A DNA stretch of 64,000 nt, taken from the NCBI GenBank assembly GCA_945873105.1, contig CAMCBW010000005.1:1-64000 (forward strand). The letters run 5' to 3'. The notes under the pieces are model-generated. The model worked only from the letters and a program-made list of their open reading frames with translations. It made no database searches and had not been told where the DNA came from. The translations under genes were made by a program, and so were the position numbers. The stretch is from Tangfeifania diversioriginum (GTDB lineage Bacteria > Bacteroidota > Bacteroidia > Bacteroidales > Prolixibacteraceae). Every line of letters starts with the position of its first letter. The first letter of the stretch is position 1. Shown here one piece after another: positions 1 through 8,555 of the stretch.

Positions 1-32
1 ATTTTGAATTTTCATTAGAGAAACCCAGGAGA

Positions 33-72
33 TCACAGAGTTGGAAAATCGCAAGCGATTTTCTCTCTGTGA
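33..72 (+). terminator. Long stem-loop terminator of an upstream gene
   Basis: TCACAGAG at 33-40 pairs with CTCTGTGA at 65-72. Inside it GAAAATCGC (44-52) pairs with GCGATTTTC (55-63) around a tiny AA loop. A T-rich run follows from about position 78. This fits an intrinsic terminator for a gene lying left of the window. The dyad is seen directly; the role is inferred. Confidence 0.6.
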
Positions 73-185
73 CCTCATTTTTTCTCTTGAAAATTTTTCA
101 CAAAGCAACAATTTCAAAGCTATAATAAGTTTCATCAAGGAGTCATAAATACTCTGTGTAATATTTTTAAACAGCTTCTTATACT

Positions 186-645
186 ACCTACTTATGGTTT
201 CAGAATTGCTACCAACGGATTTAGATGGCTACTTATGCTTTCAGAATTGTCACTTATGGATTTAGATGGCTACTTATGCTTTCAGAATTGCCACTTACGG
301 GTTCAGAATTGCTACCTATGTCTTTCGATGGCTGGTTACGGCTTTAGAATTGATACCTAACCTTCTAGAATTATTACCTAACAGTTCCGCACTATTACCT
401 ATTGCTTTCGATGGCAATCTAATGCTTCCGAACCATTACCTATCACTTTATAATTATTACCTAACACCTTAGAACCATTGCCTAAAGCATTGGAACGGAT
501 CCCTAAAATTTCCGAATCATTACCTAATGTTTCAGAATGGTATCCTTCTGCTTTCGATGGTTAATTACGGTTTTAGAATTGTTATCTAACACTTAGAATT
601 GGCACCTAACGGTTCAGAATTGTTACCTGCTACTTCAAAATTATC
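186..645. repeat. Degenerate ~21-bp tandem repeat array, about 20 units
   Basis: The stretch is built of units of 19-22 bp, most of them 21, with rough consensus TTTMGAATTGNTACCTAAC. Recurring cores are TTCAGAATTG, TTTAGAATTG, TTTCGATGGC and TACCTAAC. The units have diverged by substitution and by 1-2 base indels. An ORF at 266-472 reads through part of it as a 7-residue repeat (ATYxFRI, LLPxxxx), but the frame is not kept across the array and no start or homology supports a protein. I read it as a decayed intergenic repeat array upstream of gdhA. Confidence 0.75.
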
Positions 646-693
646 CCGGAGGGATAACATGTTTATAGAAAATGGACCAACCAGGCAGCTATG

Positions 694-761
694 CGACCCC
701 AGCCGGGGTCGAACAATACTCCATCAAACATTTTCTACAAATATCTGACCTCTCCGAGGTC
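694..761. repeat. Pair of small GC-rich hairpins, REP-like
   Basis: CGACCCC (694-700) and GGGGTCG (705-711) form a perfect 7-bp stem with a 4-nt loop. GACCTC (747-752) and GAGGTC (756-761) form a 6-bp stem with a 3-nt loop. They follow the 21-bp repeat array in an otherwise AT-rich non-coding stretch. No T-tract follows either, so they look more like extragenic palindromes than terminators. 762-1020 is AT-rich and holds nothing else I recognise. Confidence 0.5.
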
Positions 762-1020
762 AATACAGACTTTTTAGTTGGAATTATTCTGATGATTTCT
801 CAAATTCCCCCTTGAATTTATTTGCATTCGTTCCCTCGCCTAAGTTTTGAATTTTTAAAACTTTACTCAAAAACTCCCCTTTCTCTTTCGAAATGAAATC
901 AAAAACCAACCATTCCGGTCAAAATCCAACAAAATACGGAAGTGACTCTAAAACTTTGATTATCTAAGAATTAATGACATAATTCACATTCACGGGAGAA
1001 TATCCGAATAAAAAAACCAT

Positions 1021-1028
1021 TACTTTTG
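1021..1028 (+). promoter_or_regulatory. Probable -7 promoter element of gdhA
   Basis: TACTTTTG matches the Bacteroidota -7 consensus TAnnTTTG. No clear TTTG -33 element lies 19-21 bp upstream. Transcription would begin about 7 bp downstream, which leaves the ATG at 1030 with almost no leader and favours the ATG at 1069. Confidence 0.45.
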
Positions 1029-1068
1029 GATGTTGTTTTATTCAAATAAATCATCTAAAATTTACATC

Positions 1069-2406
1069 ATGAATGCCGGAATCGATAAGTTTATGGAGGA
1101 GCTGAAAGCCCGTACTCCGGGTGAAAATGAGTTTCACCAGGCAGTAAGAGAGGTTATTGAAACAGTTTGGGAGGTATACGATGCCAATCCGCGGTACAAG
1201 CAAGCCAAAATATTGGAGCGCATGGTGGAGCCCGAGCGGACCATCATGTTCCGAGTTCCATGGATGAACGACCTTGGAGAGGTTGAGATCAACAGGGGAT
1301 ACCGTGTTGAGTTCAACAGCACTTTGGGACCTTACAAGGGTGGCCTGCGTTTCCACAAAAGTGTCAACCTGAGTATTCTGAAATTTCTCGGTTTTGAGCA
1401 AACCTTCAAGAATAGCCTGACTACTCTTCCCATGGGAGGCGGGAAAGGTGGTTCAGATTTCAGTGCCAAAGGTCGAAGCGACAACGAAATCATGCGTTTC
1501 TGCCAATCCTTTATGACCGAGCTCTTCCGTCACATTGGTCCAAATACAGACGTTCCGGCCGGTGATATAGGTGTTGGTGGTCGTGAAATTGGCTACCTTT
1601 TCGGGCAGTACAAACGCATTCGAAATGAATTCACCGGAGTTTTGACAGGCAAAGGACTGGGTTGGGGAGGATCCCTCATCCGTCCGGAGGCTACCGGATT
1701 CGGTGCAGTCTATTTTGTGCAGCACATGCTGAAGGAGATGGGAAAAGAGTTGACAGGAAAAACCATTTCTGTTTCAGGATTTGGCAATGTGGCCTGGGGT
1801 GCCATCAAGAAAATTGATGAATTGGGAGGTAAAGTAGTTACTATTTCAGGACCAGATGGATACATTTACGACCCGGCTGGAATCTCCGGAGATAAAATTG
1901 ACTATCTGCTGGATCTTCGCGCTACCAACAACGACGTTGTAGCTCCTTATGCCGAAGAATATGGCTGTCATTTCTTCCCCAATGCCAAACCATGGGAACA
2001 GAAGGTGGACATTGCCCTACCTTGTGCCACCGAAAACGAATTGAACGAGGAGGATGCCAAAATGCTGGTAGCCAACGGATGTTTCCTGATAGGGGAGGTT
2101 TCCAACATGGGATGCACCGCAGGGGCTGTCAACTATTTCCTTGACAACAAGATTCACTATGCTCCGGGCAAGGCAGTAAATGCAGGCGGGGTGGCCGTTT
2201 CCGGACTGGAAATGTCGCAAAACAGCATGCGGTACAACTGGACCAAGGAGGAGGTAGATGAAAGATTGCACCTCATCATGCACGACATTCACGAAACTTG
2301 TCAGAAATTTGGTCGGGACGGGAGTTACATCAACTACGTCAAAGGAGCCAATGTTGGCGGATTTGTGAAGGTGGCGGATGCGATGCTGGCACAGGGGCTG
2401 GTATAA
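1069..2406 (+). CDS. gdhA: NADP-type glutamate dehydrogenase
   Basis: This hexameric-type glutamate dehydrogenase interconverts 2-oxoglutarate plus ammonium and glutamate in the cytoplasm. It links carbon and nitrogen metabolism. The product is 445 aa, the usual length of the small bacterial family. The glutamate-binding motif PMGGGKGGSDF places the catalytic lysine at 126, and PAGDIGVGGRE gives the conserved aspartate at 166. The Rossmann glycine motif SGFGNVAWGA lies near residues 233-242. The open frame extends to an ATG at 1030, but I start at 1069 because the protein then begins MNAGIDKFMEELKAR as family members do and because a -7 element sits at 1021-1028. It is followed closely by a strong terminator, so it is probably monocistronic. 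NADP specificity is inferred from family resemblance. Confidence 0.95.
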   Translation: MNAGIDKFMEELKARTPGENEFHQAVREVIETVWEVYDANPRYKQAKILERMVEPERTIMFRVPWMNDLGEVEINRGYRVEFNSTLGPYKGGLRFHKSVNLSILKFLGFEQTFKNSLTTLPMGGGKGGSDFSAKGRSDNEIMRFCQSFMTELFRHIGPNTDVPAGDIGVGGREIGYLFGQYKRIRNEFTGVLTGKGLGWGGSLIRPEATGFGAVYFVQHMLKEMGKELTGKTISVSGFGNVAWGAIKKIDELGGKVVTISGPDGYIYDPAGISGDKIDYLLDLRATNNDVVAPYAEEYGCHFFPNAKPWEQKVDIALPCATENELNEEDAKMLVANGCFLIGEVSNMGCTAGAVNYFLDNKIHYAPGKAVNAGGVAVSGLEMSQNSMRYNWTKEEVDERLHLIMHDIHETCQKFGRDGSYINYVKGANVGGFVKVADAMLAQGLV

Positions 2407-2407
2407 T

Positions 2408-2447
2408 TAAGAAAGAAGGAGTTGCTGTCGCAACTCCTTCTTTCTTA
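2408..2447 (+). terminator. Strong intrinsic terminator of gdhA
   Basis: An 18-bp perfect stem (2408-2425 with 2430-2447) closes a TGTC loop starting 2 bp after the gdhA stop codon. The descending arm is T-rich (CTTCTTTCTTA). The symmetry would allow it to act in both directions. Confidence 0.85.
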
Positions 2448-2516
2448 TTATACATATAACATTCGCTTAACCTAACTGACAATCAGCTTGCTTAAATTTG
2501 TGGGAAATTTGGAATT

Positions 2517-3281
2517 ATGTTTGTTGACAGCCATTCGCATATCTACTCAGCCGATTTCAGTCTGGACCGTGATGAGGTGATAACCCGTGCCCTTGAGGCG
2601 GGTGTCGAACGCATTGTACTTCCGAACATAGACAGCTCCTCCATCAAACCATTGATGGATTTAACCGACACCATCCCCGGACTATTTTTCCCGCTGGTAG
2701 GATTGCATCCAACCTCTGTCAAGGAAGATTTTCGCAAGGAGCTTCAGATACTTGAATACTGGCTTGGAAAGCGAAAGTTTTACGGGATAGGTGAAATCGG
2801 GATTGATCTCTTCTGGGACAAATCCTTTCTGGAAGAGCAGACAGAGGCATTCAACACCCAGCTGATCTGGGCAAAAAATCGAAATTTCCCGGTAGTTATT
2901 CATGTCAGGGAATCCTTCAACGAAGTGATGGAGCAACTGAGAAAGGTGCATACGCCAGAATTAAAAGGGGTCTTCCACAGTTTTACAGGTACGCTTGAAC
3001 AAGCTGAGCAGGTTATAGAATTGGGATTTAAAATTGGTATTAACGGCATCATTACCTTCAAAAATTCTGATCTTGGGGAGACCATTCAAAAAATAGATCC
3101 GCGCCATTTGCTAATCGAGACCGACTCTCCGTGGCTTGCCCCGGTTCCGCACAGAGGCAGACGCAATGAATGTTCCTATGTTGTGACAATAGCTGAAAAA
3201 ATAGCGCAGCTTCATAACACCTCCCTCTCCAGCATTGCCGACATCACTTCGAAGAACGCGAAGGAGCTTTTTGGGTTCTGA
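2517..3281 (+). CDS. tatD: TatD family metal-dependent hydrolase (DNase)
   Basis: TatD proteins are cytoplasmic metal-dependent nucleases of the amidohydrolase superfamily, implicated in DNA processing and repair. The 254-aa product shows every metal-ligand position of the family: the HxH pair at H6 and H8, glutamate at 93 in GEIGID, H129 in VIHVRE, H154 in VFHSFTG and D203 in ETDSPWLAPVP. Length is typical (about 250-265 aa). It stands alone between the gdhA terminator and a 382-bp gap holding a MITE-like element. The exact paralogue type (TatD, YcfH or YjjV) cannot be settled by eye. Confidence 0.92.
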   Translation: MFVDSHSHIYSADFSLDRDEVITRALEAGVERIVLPNIDSSSIKPLMDLTDTIPGLFFPLVGLHPTSVKEDFRKELQILEYWLGKRKFYGIGEIGIDLFWDKSFLEEQTEAFNTQLIWAKNRNFPVVIHVRESFNEVMEQLRKVHTPELKGVFHSFTGTLEQAEQVIELGFKIGINGIITFKNSDLGETIQKIDPRHLLIETDSPWLAPVPHRGRRNECSYVVTIAEKIAQLHNTSLSSIADITSKNAKELFGF

Positions 3282-3352
3282 GAAAAGGGATAAGCAAGAA
3301 GCCGGGCCAAGGAACAACCCCAATTCCAGGCATCCAATCTTCAATTTGTAAA

Positions 3353-3554
3353 ACCTTATTTTTTATAATTTAACCTTAGTAGAAACAACAGAGCAAAGTT
3401 AAGCCCAACCTTATTATCTTATTTGGGAATGCAACTTTCATAATTGATTCCTCCCGCCCGATCCCTTGATTCAAGTTCTAATAAGTATTTGTTCGCGGGC
3501 GATTGCTGTAACTTCCTGGTTTTTCTACTAAGGTTAAATTATAAAAAATAAGGT
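3353..3554. mobile_element. MITE-like element with 33-bp perfect terminal inverted repeats
   Basis: The left end 3353-3385 (beginning ACCTTATTTTTTATAA) is the exact reverse complement of 3522-3554, 33 of 33 bases. The repeats flank 136 bp (3386-3521) with no ORF of note. Inside are a CCCGC/GCGGG pair and a short GC-rich patch. Total length is 202 bp. I see no convincing target-site duplication: the flanks are TTTGTAA and ATATCTC. Size, perfect termini and lack of coding capacity fit a non-autonomous transposable element. A very long cruciform is the alternative. No second copy was noticed in this window. Confidence 0.6.
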
Positions 3555-3627
3555 ATATCTCATCAAAATCCTGCAATATAGTTCCTATCATCTTTCGTAC
3601 CCATCCTCTTACTTAACGACTTTTCCC

Positions 3628-3635
3628 TACCTTTG
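3628..3635 (+). promoter_or_regulatory. Probable -7 promoter element of ansA
   Basis: TACCTTTG matches TAnnTTTG and lies 28 bp upstream of the ansA ATG. No clear -33 element is visible. It sits 73 bp after the MITE-like element. Confidence 0.5.
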
Positions 3636-3663
3636 TAAATATCTTTCTTATATATAAAAACAG

Positions 3664-4701
3664 ATGTCGATCAACGAAAAAGCCTCCATACTCATTATCT
3701 ACACCGGTGGAACCATCGGAATGCGGGAGGATCCCATAACCAAATCATTGGTTCCCATGAAATTTGGGATGTTGCTCGACGAAATTCCCGAACTTAGCAA
3801 ACTGGGATATGCCATCTCCTCCATCACCTTTAATCCACCCATAGACTCCTCGAACATCACTCCTGCCATCTGGGCACAGTTGGCACGTACCATCCAGAAA
3901 AATTACACCAAATACGACGGATTTGTAATCCTGCATGGAACTGATACCATGTCCTATACCGCTTCTGCACTCAGCTACATGTTTGAAAATCTTGACAAGG
4001 CAGTTGTCATGACTGGTTCACAATTGCCCATAGGCGTTCTGCGGACAGATGGAAAAGAGAACATCATTACCTCTGTTCAGATTGCGGCGGCAAAAAAAGA
4101 GGGAAGGTCAGTTGTTCCGGAGGTTTGTATCTATTTTGACTCCCAGCTTTTTCGTGGTAACCGTACCACCAAAAAAGATTCTGCCCAGTTCAGTGCATTT
4201 GCCTCTTACAACTATCCCGCTTTGGCTAGGGCAGGCGTAGACATTGTCTACAATTTTGAAAGAATAAACTATCCAAAGAACAATGGGGTGCTGAAGATCA
4301 ATACTGCCATTGATGACCGTGTGATCATCCTAAAAATTTTTCCGGGTCTCAATCGTCATTATTTTGAGAATATTCTACAGATGGCTGATTTGAGAGGAGT
4401 TGTACTAGAATCTTATGGCTCAGGCAACATGCCCACCACCGGTTGGTTGCTTGCTGCCATCAAAAAAGCTGCCAGAAGTGGATTAATCCTGTTGAACGTC
4501 TCCCAATGTCCGGGAGGCAAGGTAGTGATGGGTCATTATGAGACCAGCATAGCGCTGCAAAAGGCGGGTGTCATCAGCGGAGCAGATAGTACTGTCGAGG
4601 CGGCAGTAACCAAACTCATGTTTCTGCTTGGTCAAAATCTTTCGTCTGAAGAGACCAAATATTACCTGAGCAACAATTTAAAGGGAGAGATCGGAGTTTA
4701 G
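3664..4701 (+). CDS. ansA: Type I L-asparaginase
   Basis: The enzyme hydrolyses asparagine to aspartate and ammonia. The 345-aa protein has the first catalytic threonine in YTGGTIGM (T14-T17 region) and the second in HGTDTMSYTAS (T93, D94). The type I block TGSQLPIGVLRTDGKEN follows near 117-133. No signal peptide is seen, which fits a cytoplasmic type I enzyme rather than the periplasmic type II. Length matches the AnsA family (about 335-350 aa). It is convergent with aspS across a 38-bp gap holding a terminator. Specificity for asparagine over glutamine is assumed from the family. Confidence 0.93.
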   Translation: MSINEKASILIIYTGGTIGMREDPITKSLVPMKFGMLLDEIPELSKLGYAISSITFNPPIDSSNITPAIWAQLARTIQKNYTKYDGFVILHGTDTMSYTASALSYMFENLDKAVVMTGSQLPIGVLRTDGKENIITSVQIAAAKKEGRSVVPEVCIYFDSQLFRGNRTTKKDSAQFSAFASYNYPALARAGVDIVYNFERINYPKNNGVLKINTAIDDRVIILKIFPGLNRHYFENILQMADLRGVVLESYGSGNMPTTGWLLAAIKKAARSGLILLNVSQCPGGKVVMGHYETSIALQKAGVISGADSTVEAAVTKLMFLLGQNLSSEETKYYLSNNLKGEIGV

Positions 4702-4709
4702 GCAAAAAA

Positions 4710-4730
4710 AAGGGACTTTAACAATCCCTT
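4710..4730. terminator. Bidirectional terminator between ansA and aspS
   Basis: AAGGGA (4710-4715) pairs with TCCCTT (4725-4730) around a 9-nt loop. An A-run lies upstream and CCTTTTCTCT downstream, so both convergent genes could end here. The stem is short. Confidence 0.5.
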
Positions 4731-4739
4731 CCTTTTCTC

Positions 4740-6491
4740 TTATTCGCTTTTGACAAGTTTAAGATACAACTCATCCAATTGAGCCTGAGCAATGGGAGAG
4801 GGAGAATCATTCATGACATCCCTGCCTGAATTATTTTTCGGAAAGGCAATGACATCGCGAATGGAATCAAGCCCGGCAAACATCGAGACCAACCGGTCGA
4901 AACCGAAGGCAATTCCCGCATGAGGAGGTGCTCCGAACTTGAAGGCATTCATCAGGAAACCAAACTGATCTTCTGCGGCCTCCTTCGTAAAGCCCAGAAT
5001 TTTGAACATCTTTGCCTGCAAGGCACTGTCAAATATTCGGACTGATCCCCCGCCAATCTCTACACCATTGATGACCAGGTCATAGGCATTTGCCCTTACC
5101 TTACCAGGATCTGTATCAAGTAAACCGATGTCTTCAGGCTTCGGTGAGGTAAATGGATGGTGCATGGCGAAGAACCGCTGTGTTTCCTCGTTCCATTCCA
5201 ACAATGGGAAATCAACGACCCAGAGAGGCTTGAAATTTTCTTTGTCCATGAATCCGCACTGACGTCCCATTTCAAGTCGGAGTGAGGAGATTACTGGTAG
5301 CGTTTTTTCCCTGGATCCAAACATTATCAGCAACAAATCACCAGACTGAGCCCCAAAACGATCTGCCCATGCCATCAGTTCATCCGGTGAATAAAATTTA
5401 TCTACCGAAGATTTAACGGACCCATCAGGGTTAACCTTGGCATAGACCAGTCCGGTTCCGCCAATTTGTGGTTTTTTGATGTACTCCGTCAATGCATCCA
5501 GTTGTTTGCGGGTATACTCCCCGCAACCAGTCGCGCAGATACCGCCGATGTATTCAGCTTCTTCAAATAATTTAAACTCCTTGCCTTTTACCAGGTCGGT
5601 TAATTCGTGGATAACCATTCCGAACCTAAGGTCCGGTTTATCGTTGCCATACCTTTCAAAGGCTTCCGCAAAAGTCATCCTTGGGAAATCAACAATGTCG
5701 ATCCCTTTGAGTTCTTTAAAAAGGTGTTTGGTCAAACCTTCAAACATGTTCAACACATCCTCCTGGTGCACATAGGACATCTCGCAGTCGATCTGGGTGA
5801 ATTCCGGCTGACGGTCGGCCCTCAAATCTTCATCCCTGAAACACTTTACAATCTGGTAGTATCTGTCGAAACCCGCGACCATCAGCAACTGCTTAAAAAG
5901 CTGCGGAGATTGGGGCAAAGCATAAAACTGGTTGGGGTTCATCCTGGAAGGCACAACAAAATCCCTGGCACCTTCAGGTGTTGATTTGATCATTACGGGT
6001 GTTTCCGTCTCAATGAAATTTTTACTGTCCAGGTAGTTTCTTACCACATGGGCCATTTTTGCCCTCAACTCAAGATTCTTTCTAACGGTTTCCCTGCGCA
6101 GGTCGAGGTAACGGTATTTCATCCGCAGCTCGTCTCCCCCATCGGTATCATCCATGATCGTAAAAGGAGGAGTCACGGCTTCATTGAGGATATTCAACTC
6201 TGTTATATGCAATTCAACTTCCCCGGTAGGGATTTTGGCATTTTTACTGGAACGCTCCCTGACAATTCCGCGTGCCTGAACTACAAATTCACGACCCAAA
6301 GTGGAGGCAATATTTTTGACAGCATCTGTGGTGTGGTCATCAACAACCAGTTGTGTAATTCCATAACGATCCCTCAGATCGATAAAGGTCATACCACCCA
6401 AATTTCTGACAGTTTGCACCCATCCGGCAAGAAGTACCTCCTGCCCGGAATTTTCCATGCGTATTTCGCCGCAAGTATGATTTCTGTACAT
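4740..6491 (-). CDS. aspS: Aspartyl-tRNA synthetase
   Basis: AspRS charges tRNA-Asp with aspartate in translation. The 583-aa protein has the bacterial-type layout. An N-terminal OB-fold anticodon-binding domain covers roughly residues 1-105. A class II catalytic core follows, with motif 2 in [23 protein letters not shown] insertion lies at about 285-405, and motif 3 is [15 protein letters not shown] near the end. The usual bacterial length is 580-600 aa. It is divergent from tadA with only 46 bp between start codons, so promoters must overlap there. Whether it is discriminating or also charges tRNA-Asn cannot be read from the sequence; no gatCAB genes lie in the window. Confidence 0.95.
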   Translation of the reverse strand: MYRNHTCGEIRMENSGQEVLLAGWVQTVRNLGGMTFIDLRDRYGITQLVVDDHTTDAVKNIASTLGREFVVQARGIVRERSSKNAKIPTGEVELHITELNILNEAVTPPFTIMDDTDGGDELRMKYRYLDLRRETVRKNLELRAKMAHVVRNYLDSKNFIETETPVMIKSTPEGARDFVVPSRMNPNQFYALPQSPQLFKQLLMVAGFDRYYQIVKCFRDEDLRADRQPEFTQIDCEMSYVHQEDVLNMFEGLTKHLFKELKGIDIVDFPRMTFAEAFERYGNDKPDLRFGMVIHELTDLVKGKEFKLFEEAEYIGGICATGCGEYTRKQLDALTEYIKKPQIGGTGLVYAKVNPDGSVKSSVDKFYSPDELMAWADRFGAQSGDLLLIMFGSREKTLPVISSLRLEMGRQCGFMDKENFKPLWVVDFPLLEWNEETQRFFAMHHPFTSPKPEDIGLLDTDPGKVRANAYDLVINGVEIGGGSVRIFDSALQAKMFKILGFTKEAAEDQFGFLMNAFKFGAPPHAGIAFGFDRLVSMFAGLDSIRDVIAFPKNNSGRDVMNDSPSPIAQAQLDELYLKLVKSE

Positions 6492-6537
6492 TTGTAATCT
6501 ATTTATTTTTCAGTTCGCTAAAATACAAAACAAAAAG

Positions 6538-6984
6538 ATGATTCATCCTTACGACGACGAATATTTCATGAAAAGGGCACTGGCAGAGGCAGAACAAGCT
6601 TTTCGGGAGGGAGAAATCCCGGTAGGTGCCGTAGTCGTTTGTCAGAATAAGATCATCGCGCGGGCATACAACCAGACTCAGACCCTCAATGATGTAACCG
6701 CACATGCTGAAATGCTTGCAATTACCGCTGCAACCAGCTGGCTTGGAGGAAAATACCTTAAAGATTGTACCCTCTATATTACCCTGGAGCCATGTGTGAT
6801 GTGTGCCGGGGCCCTCGGCTGGAGCCAAATATCCAGGATCGTTTGGGGTGCTTCTGATCCCAGGAGAGGTTTCAGAAAATTTGCCCCGGAGGCTCTTCAT
6901 CCCAAAACAGAGTTGGCAGAGGGAGTTTTGGGCCAGGAAAGTGAGTCACTGCTGAAGCTTTTCTTCGAAGCCAGGCGCGGTTGA
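6538..6984 (+). CDS. tadA: tRNA-specific adenosine deaminase
   Basis: TadA converts adenosine 34 of tRNA-Arg(ACG) to inosine in the wobble position. The 148-aa protein carries the cytidine/deoxycytidylate deaminase zinc signature: HAE at 56-58 with the catalytic glutamate, and PCVMC at 85-89. Length is typical (about 145-165 aa). It is transcribed divergently from aspS, another translation gene. A T-rich stretch after a weak GGG/CCC pairing (about 6985-7022) may be its terminator. Nothing else is recognised in 6985-7248. Confidence 0.9.
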   Translation: MIHPYDDEYFMKRALAEAEQAFREGEIPVGAVVVCQNKIIARAYNQTQTLNDVTAHAEMLAITAATSWLGGKYLKDCTLYITLEPCVMCAGALGWSQISRIVWGASDPRRGFRKFAPEALHPKTELAEGVLGQESESLLKLFFEARRG

Positions 6985-7248
6985 TGGGCTCTTCACTTTT
7001 TGTCCCATTTTTTCTTTTTTTATCAAAAAACACCGTAACTTGTAGTAAACATTCAGATGGGTTCGACTGGTATAATGATCCTTTGCTACTCCCGCTAGAA
7101 TTATCTTCCTAACTGAAACATCGCATCATTTTGATGACGGGAACATTGACCTGATCTGAACAGGAACTTCCACGATCATTTTTTTAACCATGGCTGCAGA
7201 AATAATATTTCATGCAACAGGAAGCTTTGTTTCTAAAATTCAGCAATC

Positions 7249-8442
7249 ATGTCCAGACTTACCTTGCTTCAAATTCCAATTTGTCTGTGCTTAAAGCTAT
7301 TTCCAGGGACGAATCTCCATGCAATGTCCTTGGGTGACTCCTACTTCTTCGCAAGTCTGGCATGCAATGCAGACCCACTGACCATTGTAGTTCAACCCAT
7401 GGATCAAGCGGATTGCAAGGGCAACAAGGCTACATTTTCTGTTGTTGCTACAGGTGGCTTGGGCCCGATTCATTTTTTGTGGAAAAGAAAAAGACTGGCA
7501 GACAGCACCTTTGCAGAATTTGGGGCCAAGGATTCAACAAAACTGCCAGTTTACAACATCGGAACCGGCATTGAAGCGCCTGATGGAACCCTTTATCAGG
7601 TTACTGTTTCAGATCAACTTGGAGCAGTGGTATCCAACATAGCCCGACTCACTGTCAATGCTATAGTCGGAATTGCCCCGGTTGGGGTAGCTACCTATAC
7701 CTTGAACCAGGGGGATAATATCTGGTTCAAAGTACTTACTTCCGGGAACACCCCTTCGGCCTATCAATGGATTAAAAAACAGGGAATCGGAATATGGCGG
7801 GATCTTGCAGATAATTCGATCATATCTGGCAGCCAGGGAGAACAATTAAATTTTAACCATCTATCACTTCCAGACTCAGGTCTGTACAAACTGAGGGTGA
7901 CATTTCCAACCATCAGCAACAATTACTGCACCGAAACTTCGACCATTACCAGGAAAATAAATGTACTTCCGGTGGTAGATATTTTGCCTCCCCTCTTTGT
8001 CAACCTTGCGGATGAAGTCAGATTGTTGTGTCCGACAAATCTCGAAATGGCCTACTGGGATAATGTACTGGAAAACATTGTTCCGGAAGGAAAGTCGTTT
8101 TACTATTTTGCCAAAAACAATCCCCTGCTTAATCTTTCAACCACCTGTTTCTCTGACAATGTTACACCATCTGCAGATCTCCTGCTCCACTGGGGTATTT
8201 ACACCATGGACAATTTGAGGACACCAATCATGGATCTATCCGGGACCATTCTGGACAACCGGACTGGACAGATTTCCAATCATCCTGAAGACTTTGAATT
8301 GATTCGCCAAACTGCAGACAATCCCTCCTTCCAGGTTACCTATTGGTTGGAGGATTTGGCGGGTAACCTGACCCCGGATAGCTTGAGGCACAGGCTATAC
8401 CTATCGATTATCAACCGTCCAGAAATAATCAGCAGTTTTTAA
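7249..8442 (+). CDS. Ig-like surface protein, first gene of module A
   Basis: I do not recognise a named family for the whole 397-aa protein. Residues about 40-140 and 145-240 look like two Ig-like/PKD-type beta-sandwich domains (FSVVATGGLGPIHFLWK; SLPDSGLYKLRVTF). From about 245 to the end runs a second module with SDNVTPSADLLLHWGIY, TPIMDLSGTI and VTYWLEDLAGN. That module aligns by eye with the C-terminus of the minus-strand protein at 13652-17089, so the two first genes are paralogues of very different length. The N-terminus has a weak hydrophobic stretch (LTLLQIPICLCLKLF) that may be an export signal. No CHU_C sorting domain is present. It starts a collinear set with 8556-9635 and 9741-10640. 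A surface or secreted role is inferred. Confidence 0.7.
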   Translation: MSRLTLLQIPICLCLKLFPGTNLHAMSLGDSYFFASLACNADPLTIVVQPMDQADCKGNKATFSVVATGGLGPIHFLWKRKRLADSTFAEFGAKDSTKLPVYNIGTGIEAPDGTLYQVTVSDQLGAVVSNIARLTVNAIVGIAPVGVATYTLNQGDNIWFKVLTSGNTPSAYQWIKKQGIGIWRDLADNSIISGSQGEQLNFNHLSLPDSGLYKLRVTFPTISNNYCTETSTITRKINVLPVVDILPPLFVNLADEVRLLCPTNLEMAYWDNVLENIVPEGKSFYYFAKNNPLLNLSTTCFSDNVTPSADLLLHWGIYTMDNLRTPIMDLSGTILDNRTGQISNHPEDFELIRQTADNPSFQVTYWLEDLAGNLTPDSLRHRLYLSIINRPEIISSF

Positions 8443-8555
8443 TCCTGTCATTTCCGTTTGGGAAGCTACAAAGAATGAAAAAATTCAAAAAGTACAACCA
8501 GCAATAAACATTGAAGCCATCATAAATAATCGTTTCACAATTAAATCCACCAATC

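Noticed and set aside
266-472. 68-codon ORF with a 7-residue repeat
   Set aside because: It is a partial in-frame reading of the degenerate 21-bp DNA array. The frame breaks on both sides and there is no homology or start context.
1051-1725. Minus-strand ORFs inside gdhA
   Set aside because: They are shadows of a well-conserved gene on the plus strand and show no recognisable domains.
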